64,000 nt of DNA from Isoetes taiwanensis (Eukaryota > Streptophyta > Lycopodiopsida > Isoetales > Isoetaceae): NCBI GenBank assembly GCA_021234155.1, contig JAJEKV010000045.1, positions 3,466,120-3,530,119 of the forward strand. Direction: 5' to 3'. The notes beneath the pieces were generated by a model. The model was given only the letters and a program-made list of their open reading frames with translations, made no database searches and was not told where the DNA came from. Below, piece after piece: positions 47,125-59,985 of this stretch (the stretch's first letter is position 1; each line of letters starts with the position of its first letter). Position numbers and translations under genes: made by a program.

Positions 47125-48239
47125 GAAGCAAATTTGGTGCTAAACTTTCATGGTGTTAAACATTGTATTTGCCTAAACTTTCATTTTGCAGATATTAGTG
47201 CCTGAACATTGTAACCAAGTTCATCGCCTGCATGTCCTTTATAGAGGTCCCAAGCTGCATGTTCAGACAAGAACCATCAGTATTGGTTTTCCTCTCAGCA
47301 TGGTTTATGAAAATAGTTATCTTACAGATCCATACAGAATAAATAGTTTAACCTATATTGTTGCAGGCACCCATTAGTGCATGATAAGTAATGGAGCTAG
47401 GTGCCATTTGAATCGTTCTCACTTCTTCTAAGACAGAAAAAGCGGCGTTCATTATTCATTCGTGCATTCATTCATGCCTCCTTTCCCCAAACATGAAAAT
47501 GTATAAAAAGGAAGTATAAACAAATGGATAACTATACTTTAAACACGATAAGCGGATTATAATTGCATAAACCAATTCTGCTTATAATTCTTACCTCTAA
47601 TTTTACAAAAGCTCCAAGTTGTAGAAACGCAGGTCTGCAATCAAATGCATATGGCTACATTATGTACCAAGATATAGAACCTTACAAACATGACTACATG
47701 CAAGACTGCCATCCTTTCGAACACAAATGTTTCAGCTCAAATGAAGACTGAACACAAATTCTTCTAACCAAGCAACCTAAAAATGTTGAGTACATGCAAA
47801 TGTAGGTTCCCCATACCCACCACAACAAATGTTTTTGGAGCATAAAAATTTGCCAAGTAGATACTGGTTAGAGTAGCAGTTAATCAAATGGTAAGAGCAA
47901 CCAACATTTTATGCAACAGCATTAGCAATGCCTTGGTTAAAGGTCTAGCCACTTTAAATCGATGAGACCCCCAGGACAAATGAGACAAATAAACTGGCAT
48001 GCATAGTGAACATATATTTTGCACTTCTTATCCGAATTTTCAGAATCTCATCAGCAAGAGCATCCCGTGAGGTTCAAATTTGAAGATAGACTTAAAAGTT
48101 TTATAAGAGAAACCTTTTTCCTGACCAAGTAAATGCCTCAGAGCTCAAGGCGGCCAAAGATGAATAAAGGAGAAACATTCAATTAGCATTGCAGAATCAT
48201 CAATCAAGCAAGAACCCTTAATATTGACCTAAAGTCAAA

Positions 48240-50040
48240 ATACTTGGTCTGAGGTAAGGACCAGCCAAAGTGCAGGTCCATCTTGCTATCTGCAAGGAAC
48301 ACAATTTTTGAGCTTCAAGAAATTTAAACCAAAGCAAAACTATAGATCATAAATCTTTGAGTTTTGAAGATACATAGCATGCAAGACTAATGAATAATAT
48401 GCTTTAATATCAGCTTCTCAGCAAACCTTAATGGGGTGATGTCAAAGCACGAATTCATCTCCATGAAACTCATGCAACACGAATCCAGCTCCATGCCTCC
48501 TGCAAATAGTGTTTGTCAGAACTAGTGGTGATCAGCAAATATGACAGAGACGTCATCTGGGAACGGTTCTGGAAAGCATTGTTAGAAGTGATGTTGCTTT
48601 GGCGAATCAGTTCCTTCTGTTCATTGATCATAGAATATGGGTATTTCTGCAGTGTAAACAGAGATGGGGAAATGATCTGAAGTAATAGTCTGTGAACACA
48701 GGAAGGAACAGGGGAGTAGCCTCACCTGTGGCCAGATTCGATAGCTTGCTCCAAAACCTGAAGAGGGCTCTGGAATCTGCAAACAAAGGTAGAAACAGTT
48801 AGAGCTCTCACGCTTTGGGTTTAATAGATATGATAAATTACAACACAAAGAACGAATCCACCTTTGTCTGATCAACCAAAAGAATGAATAACTACCTCTC
48901 TAGTCCATTAAGTGTCATGAGTAGAATTCTTGTCTTGCGCTTTGATAAGAAGTCCGAAGCAGCAAAGCCTTTTGCTTTTCTCATTAAATCATTTACGTGC
49001 TTCATTCCCCTCCTTTACACTAAGGGACTGTTTTTCTCCCTGTATTCTTCCAGTAGGACTTCCAAGCCTGGTGCACGAAGTTCTTCTATAAGTGTTCAGT
49101 TAGGAATATCAATTCTACACTTAAGCTATTGGCTGATCAACCTGTAAATTATATATTCCCCTCTATAGTACCGGATGCAGGCAGGTAGGCAGATATATGA
49201 TGCATTCAATATGGGCAAAAAATAATATAAAAATAACCACAATAAACATGTGATAATACATCTGTACAAAGCAGCTACGCAATGAGCGCCTGCTGATTTA
49301 TATTGATTATGGGTTTTATATTATAACTCAGTAAAAGCATCCTTCCTTTATGGGGAAGCAAACTTCTTAGATAATGCAAAAAGGGGAGTTGATTATCAAT
49401 AACCCATGTTTTGATGTATGCAGATTTAATATGCAATGAGATGAATTAAAATGGGAAAACGACAGACCCTAAACTTAGGCATGATAATCTAGCTCAACTG
49501 CAGATAATGCACGTAGAACAAAACAAAAACGAATACCTTAGAAACATAGAAACTTTCTTCACAAATTTGTAGACAAAACCAAGGGATCCAAAGCAGATTA
49601 AAACAAGGGCAGGCTTTGGCAAAAGCATGAAGCTGGAGCTCTACTTTGGTGCTACCTTCTTTATCGTTGGCAAGTTGAAGGGCCAAATCCTAGATACATA
49701 GCCCACAAATTTTTCCTGAATACAGTATCCCACATACACCTTATTCAAAGGACCTTAGTTTGAAGTATTTCAACCTTCCGATGGGCATTCATCGTTGATA
49801 ATCGTGAGGAAGAGTTTCCATGAATAGGACAGTTTCACCGGAAGATAGGGAACAAAGCCCTACTTTGTAAATCAAACGCAAATATCTAAAGCTTACTTGA
49901 GCACAGAAGCAGGGTACTGCATGCCGATCATCAGAAATGCCATGGCTTCCGTAGCTTTATATGTATCTTCCGATCTTGCATCTGAAACAAAAAGAGAAAG
50001 AAACATTATCTCTGAAACGAAGAGAAAGATTGCAATACCA
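48240..50040 (-). pseudogene. Unidentified split gene, reverse strand, copy B2
   Basis: Same exon-like blocks as B1: MAFLMIGMQYPASVL near 49940, a block near 49700-49560 that retains the 40 bp missing in B1 and includes a hydrophobic run (PALVLICFGSLGFVYKF), then CRIDIP...LLIQELRAPG at about 49143-49010 and MKHANDLMRKAKGF at about 49005-48895. The same in-frame TAA is present. The hydrophobic run suggests a membrane segment. Product unknown. The retained 40 bp makes B2 the better template for working out the gene. Confidence 0.35.
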
Positions 50041-50244
50041 AAAGACAGATCGAAGGAAGGAATCGCACATATGAGAAATGCGAAAACCCACAAAAGGACA
50101 ATTGGCTGGCCGGGAAAGATAAAAAGAAAAGAAATTAACCAAAATAAAAAAATTTCGTTTCCGGGAAATAAAAAACCGGCGTGAAATTTTAATAATAAGG
50201 TGATTTTTGGGTTTTACTTTCAGCCAGCCAGCGTTAGAAGAGAA

Positions 50245-51475
50245 ATGAAAAAATCCGAGGTCCTAAGTGTAGTTCGAAGCTTCTACAAGAGGTACGATGC
50301 TAAGTTTCCATGCCCTTCATGCCTCAGTTTCAACACCATCTACAATTACTTAGACAATAATAAGATCGAGCAGCCCGGTTCGGTCTTGGGTGAGATTAAG
50401 AAGAGGAAGAAAAGTCAGAGCAAGAGGGTAGCAAGCCTCATTCTTTATTGCTTGGGCCGCGATCAAACATCTGCAAAATAACATATGAGCAATTTTTTTG
50501 ATGGGTGATCCTAAGACCTTTAGTGGAAGCTCTACGCCCTTGATCGTGTTCGAAAGGAAATCCCGAATTGCCTTCTCACATTCAGCCACCATACAAAGCG
50601 ATGGATCGTCCGCGACAAGAACATAGAATTTGGATCATTTCAGCGAAGCACACGAACATAGAATTTGGATCATTTCCCAACAAGCATATGGGTTTCGCGT
50701 GAGCGAGATGCCCCAAATATGGGACCTTCCGATATGGCAATGGCATACATGAGAGATAACAATATTATGACTCCAAGAATGGCGTGGAATCAAACTCGGA
50801 CATATAATCACGCTAATATGAATTGCCCTTTAGTTATTCTCGTCACACGCTAGTAACCCCTACACCACGTAAGCAATAGAGGAGAACACTTCACACTTGA
50901 AAAAAGAAGGAAAAAGTAACCCAACAATACAAGAATTGTCTTGGATCCGTCCGAAACAAGCACATGGGGATGCATGTGCATTGGAGACGCAAATACATTG
51001 CCAAATTACAGTGACTCGGATATAGCCTTGAGGTCGTTCACGGGAGCAAGGGCAAGAGCACATGCCCCAATTTATGGAGCAAGAGCAAGGACACATGCCT
51101 CAATTTATGGAGCAAGGGCAAGGACATACATCCCAACTTATGGAGCAAGAGCAAGTGCCAGTGCTAGAGCAAGAGCAAGAGCAAATGTTCAAAATTATAG
51201 AGCAAGAGAAAGGCATGGCGGAGAGAGAAGAACAGAGACGATACGGTCACGGATGTTGATGTTGATGCTAATGTTGATTCTGCTTTATTTGATATTGGAG
51301 AACTAGATATCATGTCACACGTAGATGCAGAGAAAGACATGGACACACATGCCATGTCTCAGCTATTTGATAGCGAAGAATTTAACTGGCGATTTCTCTT
51401 GCCAACTCAGGAACACATAATTGTTTTCTCTCAGACTGTGGCTCAATTACAGTCTGGCGAGCTAGCTTTTTAAGT
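50245..51475 (+). pseudogene. Dof-like gene copy D7, full-length but frameshifted
   Basis: Starts MKKSEVLSVVRSFYKRYDAK like the intact gene, with CPSC and EQP, but the finger is lost after EQPG and the frame stops at 50481. The rest aligns to the stop codon region with many small indels. Most of these fall where the intact copy has CAG or CTG (for example atcccgaattg for atcctggaattg; gatcgtgttc for gatcaggttc). It has only one of the two 198 bp units. Either a decayed paralogue or a copy garbled in assembly. Confidence 0.85.
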
Positions 51476-52424
51476 ATCTAGAAATTTGGTTGGAAAGAAG
51501 GGTCTTGCATCCTTTCGATGCATATTCATGCTCTACAGTTTTTATGTACAAGCTCTTTGTGAGCTTCCATCATGTAGTCCTATTGATTGACATTTCCAAA
51601 CTCCTGCATTTTGAACTTGATGTAATGAGCCATACTAAGTAATAAAGTAATGGCTCTTTCAATGTACAATTCAATTTGATTGCATCTTACATTTTAGTAT
51701 TACATTGTATTGCGAACGTTTTCTTGTAATGTGCCATTCATGTGATGTGTGAAAACCATTCTTCTTTCTACACCAAGTAGTTTACTCCATAGGAAGCCGC
51801 CGTGTGGAAATAGTTTCTAGCATGTACCTAGCATCTACAAATGATGTGCCATAATAATTTTTGAAGCTATTTGTGGTCTCATAATAGTGACATTTAGCTC
51901 TAAACTCTATAGCTTCACAATGAAAGCAAGTAGATTTGAAAATTACATCAATGATTTTGTTACAGTATTTGAAGAATGGGACAATCTTGATTGCTATCAA
52001 TCACACATTCTCAAATGTGTGGATGTCTCACCCAACAACAAAAATATAGACATATTGATCAGATTCCACACGTCAAGTGAATTTTATGATACTAAGCTAT
52101 GTAATTATTTTGGATAGAGCACAAAACAAAGAAACAAGTCATATTATGCTTGCAATTGTATGTGGATCTCAAGGGGAAAGTAGGTCTACAATACAAGCTG
52201 GAGCTTGAAAGAGGTAGTCCTTGGAATGTTAAATTTGTTGGCCACATCCTGGGTCCATCCAACCATTGCATCAGATAAAATACAGGCACTTTCCTCTCCA
52301 ATTTAATTGCTCTTACATGCAGCAAGAGCAAAGATAAGAATTATCTAACATCAGTAGCAGTACTAACATAAATAGGAATTTAGGAAAGAGATAATACATG
52401 GCTTGGCATTATGGTTCTTTTGTG

Positions 52425-52818
52425 GGGCAGAGCTTGATATTGCTAAGGGATGGAAATTAAAGGCTAAGATCAAGGAGCTAAAAGAGGATGAGAGATGTAA
52501 TTCCAAGTATTTCTTTATCAAAACTAAAACCAGAATAAAGAGAAATCGGATTCATGAAATCAAAATTGGTGATTCAATCATCTCTGGAGACAATGATCTC
52601 AAGAAGGCTGCTGTAAACCATTTTACCAATATTATGGGTACCAATACTGATTGCACAGAAGCTGAGATGGATAGATTTATTAATCTTGAGAGCAGAGTTA
52701 GCCAGGATCAGAATGACCTGATTTCCTCCCCTTTCACGGAGTGTGAACTCAAACAGGTGATTATGGGCATGGAGAATGGCAAAACTCCTGGGCCTGATGG
52801 CCTTCCTGGGCCTGATGG
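52425..52818 (+). pseudogene. L1 LINE fragment (endonuclease-RT linker)
   Basis: One frame reads KLKAKIKELKEDERCNSKYFF, RIKRNRIHEIK, then FTECELKQVIMGMENGKTPGPDG, the linker that precedes RT in plant L1 elements. It breaks off there after an 18 bp duplication (cctgggcctgatggc twice), then joins module M at 52819. Left junction: the sequence shared with 33520-33747 stops at 52424. Confidence 0.85.
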
Positions 52819-53600
52819 CGTGCAAGGGATCACCAGAAAACCCCTGTATACGGCGTTTTAGAGGTGGAAAATCCCTACATACGTAAATAGGAAAAGCCAG
52901 TTTCCATGCCCCCTTCCGTAGATGTACTTACGGACTATCTTAGTTTTTACATACCCCTACCCAATCTTGTACTTGAGTTTGTGCACCTTAGCTTTATTTA
53001 GAGAAAAAATGGTCTTTAGAGAGGAGAGAGAAGAAATATGTGGTTCAGGAGTTATATTAGAGCTGAGCATTATCATCTTTCGTCTCTCCTTAATTGTATG
53101 TCTAAACTTATATCTATAAGTTCACTCAGTTTAAAGGAAATCGTCTATGGGTCATCTATTTTCAAATTTGCGTTGATTTAGTATATCCATACTCCTCTTG
53201 CTCCATAAGTTGGGACATATGTCCTTGCCCTTGCTCCATAAATTGGGGCATGTGTCCTTGCTCTTGCTCCATAAATTGGGGCATGACCTCTTGCCCTCGC
53301 TCCTGTAACAACATCAAGGCTATATCTAGAGCCGCTGTAATTTGGCAATGCATTTGCATCTCCAGTGCGCATGCATCCCCATGTGCTTGTTGTTGGACTG
53401 ATTCAAAACATTTCTTGTATTGTTTATGTGGTGTAGCAGCTAGCAGCAGCCTCAGACTAACTAAAGGGGCAATTCACAACTCATGAGAATTGTATTACAC
53501 GATATGTACTACCATGAAATTATATGCCCATAGCAACACTTATTATAAACCATGGATTAATAGATACCAACATTTGGTGACTTAACATGCATCATTTGCA
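52819..53600 (-). repeat. Repeat module M with captured Dof-like fragment D8
   Basis: Reverse-strand copy of the module: leader to about 53490, captured Dof-like piece about 53470-53190, then the tail ending at 52819 where it meets the LINE fragment. It lacks the distal tail and RNase H seen at 37.5 and 63.9 kb. Confidence 0.8.
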
Positions 53601-53614
53601 TCATTTATCATTTA

Positions 53615-54839
53615 TCTAAAGGTGCATTTGACAAATACGCCTTACTAGATTGTTGTTAATAAGAAGTTTTTACTTCTCAAAGCAAAGTTGGTATCATATG
53701 TACTTTGCTCATCATCAAAATGCACCTAATATGCTCACATTGATTAAATACAAAATTGAACCCTTACAACATGTCTTAGAGTTCTAAATATAAACTATAC
53801 TTTCGACCAAAAAGGCATATATTAACCACTATCATTGGTATTCTAAAGTGCAAAATCTCCAACAATTTGACATCAACAGACTATTATTTATAATGAAAGC
53901 TAAATACATGTACACCCTTGCTAAACTCCACACACCACATCAATGTTAAGATATATGTGAAATCTTAGGCATGCAAATTCATATTATATTGATAGTATCA
54001 TAGTGTACAACAATGTATTTAGAGAGGACTTAAGAAAACACATTTAAACCATTAGAACAAAGCATTGTTCATTGATACTAACTCATGCACCTTCACTTCT
54101 ATAATAAAACCTCGAGAGCTCGAGCCTGCAATTGAATCACAGCTTCATTTCATCACTCTATCTTCTTATTGTTCTTATAGGGCCAGATCCGGCTGCTTAG
54201 GCTTATATCCGACTGCTATGGGCCGCGAAAATCAGGCCTACATAACATTCAACCGAGCATAATATCCTATAAATAAACTTTTACCTTTGCACAATCTGAA
54301 CCATTGTGCAAACATGAATATCCATGATAATTTGCATCATGGCATATTCCTTAAGAACTTAATATGTCTGTTGCAAATGAATGTCTCAGATGATTTAACA
54401 TGGCTATTTTCATCATTCCTCTTTCATGTTAACATCTTCTGAACCATTAAACTCTGATGCTGTCAACATAATATGGATTTGCATGACTAAGATTTCACAT
54501 ATATCTCAACATCGATGTGGTGTGTGGAATTTAGCAAGGGTGTACACGTATTTAGCTTTCATTATAAATAATAGTCTGTTGATGTCAAATTGTTGGAGAT
54601 TTTACACTTTAGAATACCAATGATAGTGGTTAATATATGTCATTTTGGTGGAAAGTATAGTTTATATTTAGAACTCTAAGACATGTTGTAAGGGTTCAAT
54701 TTTGTATTTAATCAATGGGAGCATATTAGGTGCATTTTGATGATAACAAAGTACATATGATACCAACTTTGCTTTGAGAAGTAAAAACTTCTTATTAACA
54801 ACAATCTAGTAAGGCGTATTTGTCAAATGCACCTTTAGA
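53615..54839. repeat. 390 bp inverted repeat with 450 bp spacer
   Basis: The left arm 53615-54004 (tctaaaggtgcatttg...) is complementary to the right arm 54454-54839, with scattered mismatches. The spacer contains the block also found at 34137-34423 and the intact target site (54240-54260) of the L1 at 34439. Such arms could form a long hairpin transcript. No ORF of note. Confidence 0.85.
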
Positions 54840-54842
54840 TTA

Positions 54843-57650
54843 CCATCGTTCAATGATAGTATCTATTGTTTAAATTTGGTTTTTCCGGCAAGTGGGAAAC
54901 TTTTTGGATTTTTTTTTCAGGCTTCTTTGTCTAAGGTTATGGGGTTTTTTATGCCAAAAAATATTTCTTGACTCCAAAAATCAACTCAATTTCCTCGATA
55001 TGATTTCAGAAGGGGTTTTTTTATGACTGATTTATTTCTTTTTCTGGAAATCAAGGCGTGCGTGTGACTCACATTTAGAATTCTCGATGTCAGGCGTGAA
55101 AGACGGCATGGAGGACAGACTTTGCTTAACCAGATCATGCATGCTTTCTATTACAATTTTATTACGATTGTTAAATGATGCTTGAATGGTAATTCAACGA
55201 TGCCATAATCTGATTCTGAACCGGCCATTACCTGTTTGATTAGGGCGAGCTTCGATTTGCCTGCCTCCTTGAAGACGCTCTTATATGATATAAAAAATCA
55301 TATGATACTTTTCTAGGAGGTCAGCATACGATACTTTTCTAGGAATTCCTGCCTCAATGTTTATTCAGTGCCATTTTATGCTTCGGATGCTTCCATGGGA
55401 ATCGATTCCTGGTGATATTGCGCAACAGATATTGTTCTGGTAAAATATAAGCCATGCGATTGTCATTTTTGGATGTTATGAACACTCGGTATGTCAGTGA
55501 CTAAAATTCGAGCATATTTGTTTTGCAGGCCTTTCAAAACTGGCAAAAGCCAGAGCAGCTGGGTATCAAGTTACAGAATTTTCTACTCACAAATTTACCA
55601 ACAAGGATTGCTTAGAGACAAAAGTGCCATGATGTGCGTGACGTTAAAATCTCTTCTTCTTCTTCTTATTCTATATGGAATGGTCATTCTGCTGGCCATG
55701 CTTGGCAACGAGCTTAACTTCCAAATGGCCATAGAAGCTGAAGCTTTGAGCCACGGTAGCATTCAGATATGAACCAGTCCTCTCGACAAAGATAAACAGG
55801 TCCTGTTGTTGATCCTTTTATGAATTAGTTAAGCAAGTATTTGGGTCTGACATTCTTCATCTATCCTTTGTCTATTTTCTAATCTACATATGTTAATACC
55901 CAATCCCGTGTCTATTTTTATATCTACATTTGTTTATTTGAATTGCAGTTCAGTTTGAGTGCAGTTTGTGGCGTTGGAAGTTGCAAATGTTGCATGCTTT
56001 TTCTTGGTGTGCATCATGATGTATTATTGTGGATGGCTGGGAATTTTTTTTTGCTAGGCCAAGAGCAAGACACAGGTACACTGTTTAAGCTAGATGACAT
56101 AGACTATACTTTTTATTGGGTTTCTTTTCTCTGTCCAGCTTTTAACCATATCTGCTTCCATTCAAACAATAAAGGAGCAATTTGCCTTGAACCCAACATG
56201 AACAATAAGCCTCTGCCTCACCAACTGAAAGAATCTAGGTATTTCTGTCATCTTCAATTGATCTTATTGCTAATGTTGTAAACATTATGTTGAAGAGCTT
56301 ATGCCATCCGAGGAGCCCCACGTGCCACTTATGTTTGATGTGCTCTGATTTTGCTTGCATTTGAGATGGTGTCCTCTTAAAATACAGGTGCAACAACTTC
56401 TACAGTTCTATTGAGGGACTTCTGCTCATGCATGCTGAGATTTCTAGATATGTGTTCAGATTGAAAATGATTGTAGAATAAACAGGTTTGAGCCATGGCA
56501 ACATTCAGATATGAACCAATCCTCTCAACAAAGATAAATAGGTCCTGTTGTTGATTCTTTATGAAGAATCAACGAATTATCAAGCAGATATTTGGGTCTG
56601 ACAGTGTTCACCAAACTTTTGTCTATTTCATAATCTACATTTGTTAATTCCCAATCCTATGTCTATAGTGTTCACCAAACCTTTGTCTATTTTCTAACCT
56701 ACATTTGTTAATACCCAATCATGTGTCTATATTTGTAATCTACATTTGTTTATATGAATTCCAATGCAGTTTGTGGCGTTGAAGTTGCAAATGTTGCATG
56801 CTTTTTCTTGCCATGCATCATGATGTATTATTGTCAATCGCCGGGAATTGTGTTTTTGCTAGGCCAAGAGCAAGACACAGGTACACTGTTTAAGCTAGAT
56901 TACATATACTTTTTATTGGATTTCTTCTGTCCATCCAGCTTTTGACCATATCTGCTTTGATTCAGACAATAGAGGAGCAGTTTGCCTTGAATCCAACATG
57001 AACAATAAGCATGTACCTCGCCAATTGAAAGAATCTAGGTATTTTTATCATCTTCAATTGATCTTATTTGCCAATGTTGTAAACATTATGCTGAAGAGCT
57101 TATGTTTGACGTGCTCTGATTTTGCTTGCATTGTTATGTTTTCTTAAATACAAGTGCAACAACTTCTAGAGTTTTATTCAGGGACCTATGCTCATGCATG
57201 CTAAGATGTCTAGAGATGTCTAGATATGTGTTCAGATTGAAAATGACTGTAGAATAAGCAGTTTTTACAAATAGGGCTTGCAGGAAACCTATTAAGCTCG
57301 AAATAATTATTGTTGGATATGTGTACATGTGATTCATGGCAATCAATCTTCCAATTGATTGTGTGCGCTTCCATACCAGTCTATATTCCCTTCACCAAAA
57401 TGGGCTCTTCCATGCCATTTTATATTGCCTTCTCCAAAATGTCAAGATTTCTTTCTCCAGTTCTTTGCTTCCAATTTGAAGCGGATGTCTTGGTAAATGT
57501 CATTCTGGATGAATTTCATACTCTTTCATGTTCAAACCCATTCCCAAGAATGAGGATATATGAGGAATTTCATGAAGCTATGCTATTTTACTATCTTGCG
57601 GCGAGCAGCTTCAAACTTTGGGCTTTGAAGTTTAGAACAAGTTAAAGTCT
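54843..57650 (+). other. Unassigned region with gene-like pieces and a duplication
   Basis: A frame at 55491-55772 contains a hydrophobic helix (SLLLLLILYGMVILLAML) and could encode a small membrane protein, but start and family are unclear. 55748-56300 and 56490-57080 are two copies of one block in the same orientation (period about 740 bp). Each contains a gcagtttgtggcgttg piece and a GQEQDTGTLFKLD frame. A frame at 57310-57645 has no recognisable domain. 54867-54960 resembles 8409-8500. I cannot name a gene here. Confidence 0.35.
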
Positions 57651-58811
57651 TTAAGCTATGCACGTCCATGTGTTGCAAAATAATTGCAAGCAAAATATTC
57701 TTTATCTCTTTTGAAATGCCTTATCTCTGGTTTAAAGGAGAGTTATTGCCACATCTATATTTTGAATAGCTAGGCCAGACATGCTACAGACATTACGTTC
57801 CTTTTGGATTCAGGTTATGGTTGTTTATCAAATTCCAGTGCTCCATACCCAGCCGCATGGACGGGCTTTCAAATCTCTAGCTTGCTATTGGTTATATGCT
57901 GTTATGAGATTTATTTTTTATCCCTACCTGCTTCCAAGCCATGTTTTGCCTTAGGATTGGAAAGTGGCAAGTGCTAGCTAAGTTACATATTGCAAGACTC
58001 TGAAAGTGGCAAGTGCTAGCTAAGTTACATATTGCAAGACTCCGACTAGGACTCACATGGATTTTGGGAGCGGCGGTAATAAGATTGACAAAGCCACGTT
58101 CTCAAGATTAGCAATGCAGAAATAATAGTATTGGTGCATCATGTTTCTACAGCTTAGACATTTGCTCCTCATACTAAACTTATCTTGCCTTCAATTCTCG
58201 ACATCAAAATTTTGTCTTTTATTGGAATGATGCATCGTAGTGTTCTTGATCACATCAAGCTCAATATCCTTTAGGACTTCTCAGCTATATTACATTGGTT
58301 CAGTGCTGCAACTTTTAGATTGAACAAATTCCAGCCAACTTCTCCAAAATGCAATTGTTTTGTCAATTGTTTTTCTAAACACCCTTTGGTATAGGTGGTT
58401 GTAGAAAGTCATCTTTCATATGATTCTAATTCAAGCATGGAGTTTTGATGCCACAAGAAAATTGACCTAATGACCACACATCAAAATTTACAATTGTCAA
58501 ACGTGAGTTATGTTAGATGTCCATGCGATGATTATATCGTCACACTAGCAATTGTGACTCCTAATGTACTATAGGAAATATAATAATAGTAGAAATTATA
58601 TCATACATAATGTGACAAAATATGTATTGTCTGATCTAAACTATGACATAGTATGAAGGGAGAAGCCAAGGTCCCTGCCCCTCAGTCCTTGAATCTGGCA
58701 AAGTACGAATCGCACTCTCAATCTCGCTTTCAACAAAAGGATATACAACATAGTCACATTAAAAGCCAAAATGCAAGAACTATATACTTTCTAGCAAGCA
58801 ACATGGTCTAC

Positions 58812-58919
58812 GAATATAAAATGCATACAATTGCAAGTTCCCCTGCCCATATTTGCTTAAGCAATGAATATAAAATGCATACAATTGCAAGTTCCACTAC
58901 CCATATTTGCTTAAGCAAT
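58812..58919 (+). repeat. 54 bp tandem duplication
   Basis: gaatataaaatgcatacaat starts at 58812 and 58866; the two 54 bp units differ at two or three positions and keep frame (18 residues, EYKMHTIASS-HICLSN). Confidence 0.85.
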
Positions 58920-59426
58920 TTGTGCATTACGTAGCATGGAATTAAGAATGTACAAGTTGAAGATTGGACATTCTACATCTTATGACCACCATATTATGGT
59001 GTGATCACAACTTCATGAAGATTGGACATTCTACATCTTATGACCGCCATAAAATAACACTCTATTACTGAAGCCCAATCAATGACAACATCAACATAAA
59101 AACTTTGTTGTTGAACTTTGACAATGCTGGGCAATTGTTTCTATTTCAAAATTTCTCCACTTTTCTTCAAAAGAACATAAAACATAATTGTTTTCCTCAA
59201 AGAGCACATCCACATGGTGCAAACATCATCTATATAGCACTACTACATCAGCTACATATAGCGCAACCTTCTCTCTCCACAATGGAGAATGGCTGATATA
59301 TATATAGTTGTGATGTCCATCTCCATATTATACCCTTATGCTCATTATACCCATATGGCCGTCATAATAGCCCAACCTTTTCTCTCGATATTCTTATTCA
59401 TATTATTAACTAATACAAGAAATTTA

Positions 59427-59450
59427 TCGCGGCGGCCAAGGCCGCCGCGA
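59427..59450. repeat. GC-rich perfect palindrome
   Basis: TCGCGGCGGCC, two bases, then its exact complement. It stands in AT-rich DNA just after aatacaagaaattta, which loosely resembles the CACTACAAGAAA end of CACTA elements, but the other end was not found. Confidence 0.7.
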
Positions 59451-59985
59451 ACATTTCTCTTTCTCGATTTCCCTGTCTTTAGATGGGTAGTTGTTAAAAG
59501 GGAATGCTGGTAGCGACCGAGTGATTTCATGCCAACTGAGAGTTAACATACATATAGACATTTATTTTAAGAGTATGACCGATAGATATCCTCAAATTTT
59601 AATGGTATGACCAATATATATCCTCAAACTGTGTGCATTGATTAACATGATACTATTGGTTTGATGGGGTAAGCACTTGGAACATTATACAATAATCAAA
59701 ATATGTTTTCTTTGTGTGCCCACTTGAATAATTTGAATAATGTACACTTGATATCAAGTCAAAATGACCTGAGTTCCCCTCATATATCCCCTCTAGCTAG
59801 GTTAGCAAAAACGAAAAAAAAAAGGAAAAAATGTACAGACAGTCCAGGACACAGATTACTCCTCACAGTGCCCACAAAACACTACGCTGGCGAGGTCTAT
59901 TATGAGCAAAGACATTTATCAAACCCGATTCTTGGCCCTTATAACCCAAATCTTCATAGCGTTCATCGCACTCTTGGTTTTCCTT

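Larger units (their letters stand above)
46541..52180. repeat. Segment B, copy B2, main part
   Basis: Continues B2 after the LINE, collinear with 13450-18950. It then runs on to the block that is the empty site for the 25848-33516 LINE. It contains a PPR-like remnant, the reverse-strand split gene and Dof-like copy D7. Confidence 0.9.
57651..59985. other. Mostly empty intergenic DNA
   Basis: AT-rich. Two direct copies of gaaagtggcaagtgctagct lie near 57960-58030. A 54 bp tandem repeat lies at 58812-58919 within an 93-codon frame (58653-58934) of unknown nature. A repeated gattggacattctacatctt occurs at about 58962 and 59016. A GC palindrome lies at 59427-59450. No supported gene. Confidence 0.4.

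Noticed and set aside
56150-56235. NNKGAICLEPN, reminiscent of the copia RNase H DNxGAICL box
   Set aside because: The following HERTKHI-type motif is absent and the surrounding frame is short, unlike the clear RNase H blocks at 37, 40 and 63 kb.
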